A DNA stretch of 64,000 nt from Pyrrhosoma nymphula (Eukaryota > Arthropoda > Insecta > Odonata > Coenagrionidae): assembly GCA_963573305.1 (NCBI GenBank), contig OY754339.1, positions 89,683,838-89,747,837 of the forward strand, given 5' to 3'. Both the position numbers and the translations under genes were made by a program. Shown here in pieces: positions 49,851-59,033 of this stretch; position 1 is the first letter of the stretch; each line of letters starts with the position of its first letter. The notes beneath the pieces were generated by a model. The model saw only the letters and a list, made by a program, of their open reading frames with translations, did not search any database and was not told the origin of the DNA.

Positions 49851-50290
49851 AAAGTGATCGTCCGCGCGTTACTACGTCGGCAGCCGCAGAAGCTCGTGTG
49901 ATTCACAGAGGGCAGGCAGGCACCCTCGGGGTCGCCGTGGATGAAAGGGAGAGGTGGAAAGTTCGCTCACGTTCATATGGGAGGAGGGGCGGGGGAGAAT
50001 CCCAGAGCGTGTTTGCATTGCAAAGTGAGAGAGGCGGGCATCGGCGGTGGGCAGGCAGGTATGTGTTTTGCCGCCGGGCGCGCAGCAAACTATTGTGGGG
50101 GAAGCGATCTCTCTCCCCGTCGACCGTGTTTACGGCAATCCCTTTGGGCAATACATTGCGTGGAAAGGATAAAATGTTTATTTTTACCAAGCCCGAGAAT
50201 TGACGGCCGCGAATCGGGAATCGGAAATGCATCAGGCTATTCTGTATGTTCTCGGAATTTCCGAGCCTCGAAAGTGACGACATTTTGACG
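49851..50290. other. GC-rich island
   Basis: GC-rich block with three long overlapping frames (148 and 115 codons plus, 126 minus). Mutual overlap and Arg/Gly-rich content suggest composition rather than coding. Could include a non-coding exon; unsupported. Confidence 0.35.
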
Positions 50291-50699
50291 CCACAGCCTA
50301 TAACATTTCAAATTGGGCCATTCAAAAGTTGAGATTTGTTGGTGGAAGTTACGTCACATTCACGGATTTTCCAATGTTCTACCATGTGGAGTGCTTACTG
50401 AATAAAGCCCCTGGAATGGCATACTGGGGAAAACTTTCTCCACGTCGCACGAGACTACGAGATTCCCACCGAAGTATTCGCTATCATTTGTGTATGATGA
50501 AATAGATCGAACGAAGGCAAGCGACGCATTCGTGGAAAAATATTTTATTTCCCATACACAAAGCATCCATAGCAATACTAAAATGTCTATCATTGATACC
50601 ATCAAGGTTTTCACGCTGATAAAATAAGAAAAGGCTATCTAATGCTAATCACTTCTTTCTCTATCATTGTTGGTTACTTCGCTCTAATTAGGACACAAA

Positions 50700-51378
50700 G
50701 TATTAAGGATCACATACAGAGATACTTGATACGCGAAGTGGATAAAATAGAAAGGAAGGCAGTAAGATTCGTTAAAAATTACTACGTAGGAACAAAGTGT
50801 ATCACAGCTAATGGACAGACAAGGTTAATTTTTATTTATTTTTTATTTACTCAGTATTATCCTGAAAACAGCATGGGCCATTTGTACCAAGCATTGTAGC
50901 TAACAACAACGGACAACCACACACAGGGAGGTGAATATCCTACCCAGTCGGGATTAGAACCGGCGACCCTGGGGTTGGTATTCAAGGACTTTACCCCACC
51001 GCCACCGAGGCCGGTGCAGGATTGTATCCGTTTAAGACTTAGAGGCTACGCGCAGGTGTAGATCACTCGAAAAATGCAGATTAAGAGAGTTACAGTGTGA
51101 CACTGGTAATATACTTAAGCATGTCACTTAACCTCTATAATTTGGAGAAGAGACAAAATAAAAAAGATACACTACCGAACTTAGGGGTACGAAATTTCCT
51201 TCTTTCCAACCCACCATTACTGTCTATTACAAAATCAGGGCGGAAGAATAAAACATTCCATTAGCAAGCAGTTCACTTCTGTTATTTCCCTCTGCCAATT
51301 CCTTTTTTCCAAACACTTTATGGGCTACTTTACAACTGACACTCAGTGGATTTGCAAGGTAATGTGTAGATGTACATT
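50700..51378 (+). mobile_element. Decayed LINE (TAGATG-tailed lineage) split by a SINE
   Basis: The left part encodes HIQRYLIREVDKIERKAVRF then VKNYY, matching the LINE at 36785 (VQKDLVRELNKIQRKAARFV). After a SINE at 50833-51015 the LINE resumes at about 51030 with TTAGAGGCTACGCGC, the equivalent of the stretch at 37070-37090. It ends near 51365-51378 with TGTAGATGTACA. The two parts together are a single 5'-truncated insertion interrupted later. Confidence 0.75.
50833..51015 (-). mobile_element. tRNA-derived SINE-3, copy 1 (nested in a LINE)
   Basis: On the minus strand: GGCCTCGGTGGCGGTGGGG (box A region), then GGTTCTAATCC (box B with one change), then a body and an A-rich end AAATAAAAAATAAATAAAA. 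It interrupts a LINE relic, so it is younger than that LINE. The same head occurs at 54530-54722 and 56345-56455. Confidence 0.8.
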
Positions 51379-51998
51379 GCAATCATTTTGTGCCTAACAT
51401 ACTTCGATTTCTACGCCAGATTACTTTTACCAGTGCTCAGTAATGAGTAAGCAATTACGCAAGGCAGAACTGAGAACATAGCATTTGAATACTACACAGG
51501 CTACGAGTGAACGGTACAGAGTTCACATGCCCTTAATATCACAAATGTATGGTTTTTTTTCAATGGGCAGAACAAAGATTTTTTTTTCGGAAAGCTCGCA
51601 GGAATTTATCCCTCAAGAATACTTGGACGTATGTAACGTGGCAACAGAAACGCTCCCTTGCGTAAAGCAAGAAATCTGTGGGAAGGCTAATTAACCGGTA
51701 GGTAATCGCGCATTTAGTAATTCATCCTTGACACGCTGAGCGTGGACATTTGCCGAGCCATTGCAAATATACTCGAGATACTGGTGAAATTCTCATGCAA
51801 GGCTAAGAGGTTATTTTACAGCGTATTCCACGTAGTGGAGGCTCCATATCTGTTTTACCAAATCGCATTTAACGCAAGCATTTTTCATTCTTATTCTGCG
51901 AAAATAATTCCCCAACAGTCTTACCAACAGCACGCAGTGCATTTTTAAATATAACCCTTGTATCTCCGTACATTTATGTAGATGAAAAATGCATTTTT
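51379..51998. other. Non-coding stretch
   Basis: No gene or repeat recognised, apart from CATTTATGTAGATG just before SINE-A copy 3, which may be a remnant of an earlier TAGATG-tailed insertion or the true 5' end of SINE-A. Confidence 0.4.
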
Positions 51999-52214
51999 AC
52001 CAACGGTCCCCGTAACATTGGTAGCATATCTGTAATGTAGCGTATGCTTGTAAGGCTTTGCCTCCTGACAAGCATTATCAAATTATGCTAATGCATCAAT
52101 AGTCTTAGTTACACTAACTTTAATAGGGCATAGTGTAATGCACGTTGGTGACTACTCACCCCGTGCCACACACCCTTGAGGTGGCTTGAAGGGTATTTTT
52201 TTTAGATGTAGATG
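51999..52214 (+). mobile_element. SINE-A, copy 3 (TAGATG-tailed)
   Basis: Starts ACCAACGGTCCC, then ACATTGGTAGCATATC, GGCTTTGCCTCC (hairpin with one change), TTATGCTAATGCATCAATAG, and ends CACACACCCTTGAGGTGGCTTG with a TAGATGTAGATG tail at about 52203-52214. A T-run of eight bases lies before the tail. Confidence 0.82.
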
Positions 52215-54101
52215 AATTGAACACAGCCAGCATTTAAGAGTATAAACCACCATCATTCAGCCTGTCCTTTCCAAGAAAGATCAAGGGTGAGTTTATGAAA
52301 ATGAATGACTAATTAATGCTATAAAAACGCGAAATTGCCGCAGGTATTTCTGGGTCCAATGAGCGTGAAACATACAACCAACTGGGTGAGCATTTATTCA
52401 CGCCAAGGCATATTGACTTAATTCACCAACTTAGGGAAGCATGAAGTTCAATGGTGAAGAATTCCTTTCCGTCTCTCGTCGTAATTAAGCCATCACGGTA
52501 GACGGCATTATCGCGATAGCGTAAAAAAAATGGAGCGTCAGACCGCTTAAATGGAAGTTGACGCACGCTCAGTGTCAACTCTGGCGTAACGCATTGGCTT
52601 GGATTCGACTGCGGCCGGTGACTGAAAGCCTGCAATGCGGTCGACCGAATTCTTGTAATTTTGATATGTAAAGCTATTTTACTTATTCGGGTATTTCATA
52701 TTCTATCACAATAATGATACTCAGAGCGGATGAGAATTAAAATTTAAACGGTAGCAAAGCGGAAATATTTGGAGGCAAACTCATAGTGAATGGTATAAAT
52801 AGTCACTCTTTTCTTATCAATAATGGCACGACAGGGAAAATAAATTTTGGTAGATACCTACTGGAAGGAACTAGAAAAGCAAATTAGACATTCACTCACA
52901 ATCGATTCCTTGGAACGTGCTTGAAGAAAATAGAACTTGCTGTCCATTTTTAGCATTTTCCACGAGCGGAATGATTCCCAATTTCATGCTTACATAGCAC
53001 GCTGGCTAGAAATGAGCCATATTTTAATCTTCTATCTCAAAAGTCAAACACACTCCCGAGTTAAAGCTAGAATATTATTGGTATAAAATTTAAAAGATTC
53101 ATTAATTTATATAAAATTACACCAATTGAAAAATTGGCTCACAATTGAAAACAATTTCATGAAGACAACATTGATGGCCTTTGATTAAGAATAAAACTCC
53201 CACGTTCTCCAAGGACTCATGAGGAAACGTTTAGAATTTGCTATTTTATTTCAAATGTTATGTGCACATTCCAAACTTAATATACCACAAGTTTCACTCC
53301 TTAAAGGAAAAAAATGCACGTATTCTCTATAAAACTCCAGTGTGACAGTCGGATCTTTAATAGGGTTATTGAACTGCGATGAATTAATGACTGCAATCAT
53401 TATACTTCCACATACAAATATTTGTACCATGCGTGATAGGAAGGAGCCATGCAGGACTTAAAATGTTGCGATAAAATTCCTAAAATGATAGCCATAAAAC
53501 TTATTTATAGTGCCTTGAAAATAAATATGAAGATGATCTGATACGTTTGGAATGGTGGATAAATCAAGGCGTTGACTATTATTATGGTATAGAGTACACA
53601 CATCTAGTAGATAACTAGTTATGTAACAACGTATTTCGAAAAGGGTGATAAGCCGTATTACACTTCATTTAATATTACCAAGTTGAGGCTGATACTGCGG
53701 AACTGATCCACAATAATGAATGAATTATAACCTCACAGAGATTTTCCAAGTCGATGGATAACCAATAATATCTATAGCAAGGTAGAAAATAACAATGAAT
53801 TTACAATGACGTTCCATTTTTTCGAGATGCTCTAAAAACATTTTACTCGTCAAATTAAAGGAAAGGGATTTTATATCAGTTCACACCAGTAGGTATACGT
53901 TCTGTAGCGCACTGAGACCATTCAAATAATTAATTGAAGGCACCTCGAAATGTTGAGGGGGTAAGACTGATGTGAAGTCAATAATGCACATTTGGCAAAG
54001 TGGAAGTGATTTTTTTATGATAGAAACTACGTAGCTCTCCAAGACTGTTTCGGTGAGACTTCTTAAGAACACAACCCTCCATGCACACATCGAACCCTTA
54101 A
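52215..54101. other. AT-rich non-coding stretch
   Basis: No gene or repeat recognised. If the exon at 54979-55206 is real, this would be part of its first intron. Confidence 0.4.
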
Positions 54102-54861
54102 GATAGTTTGAGCGAAATATCACTTCTTCTAGAAAAAGCTGATTTTGACGTCATTTTAAAGAAAATAAACTCTCATCTTTCCAATGATATCCAAATATTA
54201 ACCCTTTGCCGAACTACTTTTCGAGCAATTTCCCTGAAAATACAAGTTGTTTTACAAGGGATTGTTTACGGCTGTGCGCTCCAGAGGAAGAATAGAGTAT
54301 TGAAAAAAAATAGGAATTTATAACACCTACATTTCGTCAAAGACTAACGGCTTGTGGTTGTATGTTTCCTCAACTATTTAAAAAAATTAAACAATAGCTA
54401 CCCGCAGTGATTTTTACAGAATCGTAAAAAAAACCTTATGTTTTGAGGCTTTTTAGCCGTACTGCGTGAAAAAATGATTCAGGTAAATGAGTCGGAGACT
54501 TATGTGGAAAAATATATTTATTTACTGAGAATTATTTATTTATTTAACAACAACCACCAAAAACAGCTCCTGTTTGGCATTTAAATATGGGCATTAACAA
54601 TTAACAACGGACGAGCACACACAAACATGCCCTGAGAGGTGAAAAACCCTCCCCATGCGGGACTCGAACCCACGATCTTCGGGTTATCAGGGCGTTACCC
54701 TGCCACCACCGAGGCCAGCAATTTAATGCAATTTTATGTGCATAGCAATATTTTTGCACCAATAATATTTACTTCACACGTATTACAGACGCTGAAATTA
54801 AAAAAATTAAATTCTAATATGGTCTCCAATGTGGCTATGGATACATCTCGCTCAAACTACC
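54102..54861 (-). mobile_element. MITE of the TAGTTTGAGCGA family, copy 4 (split by a SINE)
   Basis: Termini GATAGTTTGAGCGA and TCGCTCAAACTACC, each bounded by TTAA (54098-54101 and 54862-54865). The interior is the reverse complement of copies 1 and 2, and is interrupted at about 54530-54722 by SINE-3. TTAA on both sides is what piggyBac-type transposition produces, although the termini do not start with the usual CCY/CAC and TTAA is missing from copy 2. It lies about 110 bp inside the presumed first intron of the exon at 54979. Confidence 0.82.
54530..54722 (-). mobile_element. tRNA-derived SINE-3, copy 2 (nested in a MITE)
   Basis: On the minus strand: GGCCTCGGTGGTGGCAGGG, box B GGTTCGAGTCC, then a body and the end GAGCTGTTTTTGGTGG plus AAATAAATAAATAA. 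It splits a TAGTTTGAGCGA-family MITE whose two halves resume on either side, so it is the later insertion. Confidence 0.85.
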
Positions 54862-54978
54862 TTAAGGTCCTCAAGAACAGGCACAGCTGTCGGAGGTCTA
54901 ACTTAATAATGACGGCACGGACGAGAGTGAACCCAGAGGCTGCCGCTGGGCAGAGAAAAAGAACGAGACGTCGCTTAC

Positions 54979-55206
54979 CGTGAGAGGTGTTGGTGACGGC
55001 GACGTTGACGACGACGAAGAGGAGCAGATGGATGAGGCGTCGCTGAGCGAGGAGTAGGAGGAGGCGCGGGAGGAGGCGAGGGTGCAGCGGCCACCGGAGT
55101 CGTCGGGGCTCACGCCCCCGGGGAGGGACGCGTAGCTCAGCGTGGAGGCAAGGCTCACGCTGTCGGACCTGCTCCGGAAGGGAGACAGCTGCACGTGCTT
55201 CAGCAT
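54979..55206 (-). CDS. Putative first coding exon of an unidentified serine-rich protein
   Basis: The ATG at 55206 (context GAAGATG, A at -3) opens 76 codons that end exactly at a donor, CTCACG|GTAAGC, whose GT is at 54977-54978, so the intron is phase 0. The peptide begins MLKHVQLSPFRSRSDSVSLA, continues STLSYASLPGG and SPDDSGG, then a Ser-rich stretch with runs of Ser at residues 49-69. No domain is visible; the pattern suggests a disordered, phosphorylatable N-terminus. An in-frame TGA at 55264-55266 supports this ATG as the start. Third positions are almost all G or C, unlike the surroundings. A possible acceptor (TCTTACAG) ends at 55275, so the exon may carry 68 bp of 5' UTR. No downstream exon was found, and the gene is not recognised. 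Confidence 0.55.
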
Positions 55207-55274
55207 CTTCAACCCGACGGAGACGGACAACTTGGGAGAGAGATATATGCGAGGGTCCTTCCCTCAGTCACACA

Positions 55275-56080
55275 CTGTAAGACACGGGGTCAAGAGGTTT
55301 ACGTGTACTGGGGGCGTGGCGGGTCAAGAAGGCTCGAATCCGGCCGACAGCAATACCGCATCCGACGGAGAGAACACTGGCACAAATCCTCACGCCGAAC
55401 ACCCCTGCGTCCAGGATACACGGGGTACCTCACAAGGATATATACCTAATTCCCTTCACCGACCGTGCACGGGGTTCCCAGGCACAGCCTCAAGAGGAGT
55501 GCAGGATATCCCACCCTCCCGACTGGGCGAAAAATATTTCCCGAATGTTTTCTTTATCGCGTTTCGAAAAAAAACCCCCACACGCAACAAACCCTCACGA
55601 TACCATCGTCAGGCGGATCCAATCGCGCGTACCAACATCCCGAGGGTTATTCAAACACGATCCTGATTACTCAGGAGCACACAACAACGGCGATCACATG
55701 GGCACACACCAAACAGCACAGTAAAAAACTCCCCCCCTTGTCCCAGGCGATCAGTAAAATGGGACCCCGACGGTGTCAAGCCGCGGGGAATCGCTGGATG
55801 AAAACACGGCGGAGGACGGCGCCTCCTTCGGAGCGATAGAGTCGAGTTGAGCAGCGCACAAACACAGGTCCGAGTTACAACCGAACCGCCTCTCGGCAAC
55901 GGCGGGCGAGGAATGACGATGACTCTCGCTGGCTGGGGGCAGAGCGCCTCCCTCACAACCTTCCCCTCCGCTCCCCATCCCCCCGACCCCAGTCCCCGTT
56001 TTCCACCCCTCCAACAGCGCCAACTTCACCGGCCGCCACTTACGGGAAGGTGGCTTCAGCACATGGAAGTCTACTGACAC
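55275..56080 (-). promoter_or_regulatory. CpG-rich region upstream of the candidate exon
   Basis: GC- and CpG-rich sequence directly 5' of the exon at 54979-55206 on its strand. Overlapping open frames on both strands lack motifs. It would suit a promoter plus 5' UTR. I cannot point to a definite TATA box, initiator or transcription start, so this is an inference from position and composition. Confidence 0.3.
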
Positions 56081-56344
56081 GGCAGTATTGTGAAAGTCAA
56101 TTGCAAATAGCTAATTGACGAGTACAGGCCAAAATGAGACTCGTATTTGGATTCCGATTAAAAGTCAACTAATAAACATGCATGGAGAAAGGAATTGGAA
56201 GGGGGAAAGGACGAAAAGTGAGACGTTTTAATGGATTAATTTGTCTTTTTATAACGATCTATAATAATTAATAATAATGTCGTCTTTCTGGCGAGCGAAA
56301 TTAGGACTTTCTAGTCATCTTTCACATTTAACTATTCTAAATGG
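56081..56344. other. Non-coding stretch
   Basis: No recognised feature; AT-rich. Confidence 0.4.
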
Positions 56345-56455
56345 CGAACACACACAGCCATGCCCTGGGAGTTGAAAATCCTACCCAGGCGGGTTCGAAC
56401 CCGCGACTCTTAGGATTACAGGCAAGTACTACAGGCAGCCCCGTCGCAACCGGAG
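56345..56455 (-). mobile_element. tRNA-derived SINE-3, copy 3 (short)
   Basis: On the minus strand: a decayed head, then box B GGGTTCGAACCCG at about 56391-56403, then CTGGGTAGGATTTTCAACTC and GGCATGGCTGTGTGTG, matching the other SINE-3 copies (CACACA...CATGCCCTG). The A-rich 3' part is missing or too decayed to recognise. Confidence 0.65.
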
Positions 56456-56799
56456 CCGTAATTAACCCCTATTGATTTATCAGTTGGGGTTGGACTCAGT
56501 ATCATCTGATGGGGTTGGTCGTTATAGTACATACATACATATAATGATAGGCAAATTATTGAACCTGGTTCTACCTCTACGAAAATATGTCTAATGATAA
56601 TACCCTCCTCCTAAAGGGCATTTCGATTGTTCATTTATATCGCGTAACATTTAGAGAAGTCCTTATCAAATTACAGTAATCGTGAACCACATAGAGGAAT
56701 CGATGTTCATGGGAAAGAATGGCCAAACCTACAAAATTAAACAGAGAATACAAAAGAACTAATACAAAGAAACATTCATTTCTAAACAGAACAATTATA

Positions 56800-56960
56800 T
56801 CCATGATGAGAAAACCACCTTTGTTAATTCCACAAACTTTCTTACGCTTGCACCGGCCAGCGCCAGCGTAAGAAAGTTTGTGGAATTAACAAAGATTGTT
56901 TTCTCATCATGGATAGGTATCCATAATTTCCACGAGGTCAGGCCTGAGATCATCAGTTTT
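56800..56960. mobile_element. Hairpin element flanked by 12-bp direct repeats
   Basis: AGAACAATTATA occurs at 56788-56799 and again at 56961-56972, a perfect 12-bp duplication. Between them lies a hairpin: arms 56798-56848 and 56865-56915 pair in 49 of 51 positions around a 16-nt loop, followed by a 45-bp single-copy tail (GGTATCCATAATTTCCACG onward). No tRNA-like box or A-rich tail is visible. Duplications of about 12 bp are usual for LINE-driven retroposition and unusual for MITEs. A template-switch during reverse transcription could create the hairpin. Confidence 0.85.
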
Positions 56961-56972
56961 AGAACAATTATA

Positions 56973-58449
56973 GACTGCATTCAATTACCTTGAGAGCTAA
57001 TTGATCCCTTCCCAACTAATGTGAATTGATATAAGGAAATATATGATACTGCATTTTATTAATAGTTCTGTGTGATCCTTCTCTTAACTTTCAATAATGC
57101 CAGTTTACTTTTAATGTTAAGTAAGGTTCTTGATCTGGTGCAACGAGGATAATCAAAGTTGTGCCACCATACCCTGTCCACTTGCACTTCACGAGCTAAT
57201 AAATTAATAAAATAAAAAATATCCAATAGGTAAGACATAACTACTGGAGCGGGCGAAATACATAATTTCCTGGAGAGCGAATAAATAAATGTTAATTACA
57301 TCAATGGTCGTTGAACTCTGAGTGCGTAGTGTTCGACTGCCGAAATTTGAGCAGATTTGAAAATTGTCATGTTCGTTGTTAGCTGGTATAACTTTCGATA
57401 CTCTTTTTTATTAAGAGTTGGCATTTATACGTAAGTAGAGCGATGTTTAGCAAATATCAAATCAAGTCGATTTATCAAAGTAATGGATATTTCTATGGAA
57501 GACAACATCGTTGCGTAAGGCCACTTCTGACTTTCGGCAGCCGTGGAGGAAACAGGCGCTGCCCGTCGGCTAAGGCGCTTATTCCCAGAATTTCCGTTTC
57601 CCAATTAGTCCGAACTAATTGTTCGTCCGAACGGCGTTCGCAAGAATTCCGAACGCGCTGAGGGGCGGGTGCAGTAGGGCGGGAGGGCAGTAGGTGCAAA
57701 TTGCGCGACGTACAGTGTGTACATATACCTATCTTAATTTCCAAAACTAACTTATTTCACCAGAATCCGCGATGCGAATATCAATTGCGTGGATGATGTT
57801 TACAGCTCACCAATATATTTAACAAACACTACAATTAAACACAATGGATACAAGAAAATTCTCTTTAACAGGGTGAGTCTTTTTACTCAGCTCCATGTTT
57901 TATAAGTTCACCATAAATAATCAGTGGAATTGTACGAGTCTAAAATTTCTGAAACTATATTTTGTATGCTAAAATAATCAGCGGTGTGATGATTGAAGAT
58001 CCAAATCTGTGAGTTCTAATGTACACTGACTGGAATAATGGAAGCCCAAAAGAATTACTGGGGCTACTGAATAACTCCTGAGGAGTGACAGATAGGATGG
58101 TATTGAGGGTAAATGCATCCAAAGTAGTGGTTTTTGACGAGGAAAATGGGGAAGAATGATTGCATGATAAAGGTGAATGCGTAAATTACGGAACATGTAG
58201 ACACGGAACATTATTTTGTGTACCTCGAAACGTATTTTATGAATCTCTCCATACATTCTATCTTTATCACTCTTCGGTAAAACTAATTTTCCATTGTTGC
58301 TAATCTGTTCTACTGCATTATCGTCCAAATTCCACGGTTATCTAACATCGCACTCAATCAATTGAAGTTCTCTAAATATAAAAATGAATATAATGGTCCA
58401 AATTACTGTGAAAAAATCAAAATAATTGTCTAAAAGCTTCATTACAACT
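56973..58449. other. Non-coding stretch
   Basis: No gene recognised. A GC-rich block at 57500-57700 has overlapping frames on both strands (72 and 83 codons) with no motif; it contains the palindromic TTCGGACGAACAATTAGTTCGG-type words at 57608-57632. Confidence 0.4.
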
Positions 58450-58853
58450 CACATTTGGAACATGCCGCTTATGGTAAAGAAGCTGAGGGCATAAATGCAG
58501 CAAAACAAAGAAGCTTACAAGCAATGGTAGTGCGGTGTTGCTGAAGAATAATAAAGACCAAATGAACAGAGAGAATCACCAATGAAAAGTACGTGCTACG
58601 TAGAGTTAGAGATAAAGGAAGATTTATGAGACTTCGGATAGTATAAGACGCACACTTATAGAACACATTATTCAACAAAGCAGTCTACAAAAATGATACT
58701 TAAAAGAGAAACTAATTGAGAGAATTATCGAGGACAAGATGGAATCCATGAAGCAAATTATGAGGGAATTAGGAACGAAGAATTATGGAGTAAAGAGGTT
58801 GGCTGAGAGGAGAAAGGAGTTGAAAGCTGCTGCAAGCAAATCTAAAAACAGAT
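58450..58853 (+). pseudogene. Decayed C-terminus of a LINE reverse transcriptase
   Basis: Reading across stops, the translation is GKEAEGINAAKQRSLQAM, then KTK-stop-TERITNEKYVLRRVRDKGR, then EHIIQQSSLQK, then KLIERIIEDK and MRELGTKNYGVKRLAERRKE. This follows the conserved end of many LINE polyproteins (WTDRVTNEEVLRRV ... GHILR ... IIEGKIEGK ... LAERR). Two Trp codons have become TGA and at least one frameshift is present. It is a different lineage from the TAGATG-tailed LINE. Confidence 0.78.
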
Positions 58854-58920
58854 GACAGCTGAATGGCTTAAGGAATAAAGTTTTTGCCGACCTCTTCAAA
58901 AACTGAAGCCCATTCGCGTT

Positions 58921-59033
58921 AATTGCCACCAGAATATTTCACCGTGATTATGAATAAAACGACGGACCTTTGGATTGCTGGACCAATGCTCGGACCATTA
59001 CGCTTCCCAGGCTCCGTAATTCCAGTGGCGATA
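58921..59033 (-). mobile_element. tRNA-like element enclosed by inverted repeats (foldback-SINE), copy 3 (decayed)
   Basis: The core at 58962-59011 matches copy 2 (ACGGACCTTTGG, GGACCAATGCTCGGACCATT, then CGCTTCCCAGG). Short inverted flanks remain: AATTGCCACCAGAAT at 58921-58935 and ATTCCAGTGGCGATAT at about 59018-59033, pairing in about 12 of 15 positions. Box B has decayed. The arms are related to those of copy 2 (both have GCCAC / GTGGC). Confidence 0.68.

Noticed and set aside
54898..55230. Reading the Ser-rich frame from 55230
   Set aside because: That start is a TTG codon; the first ATG in frame with good context is at 55206, and the frame past 54979 runs into the intron beyond a GT donor.
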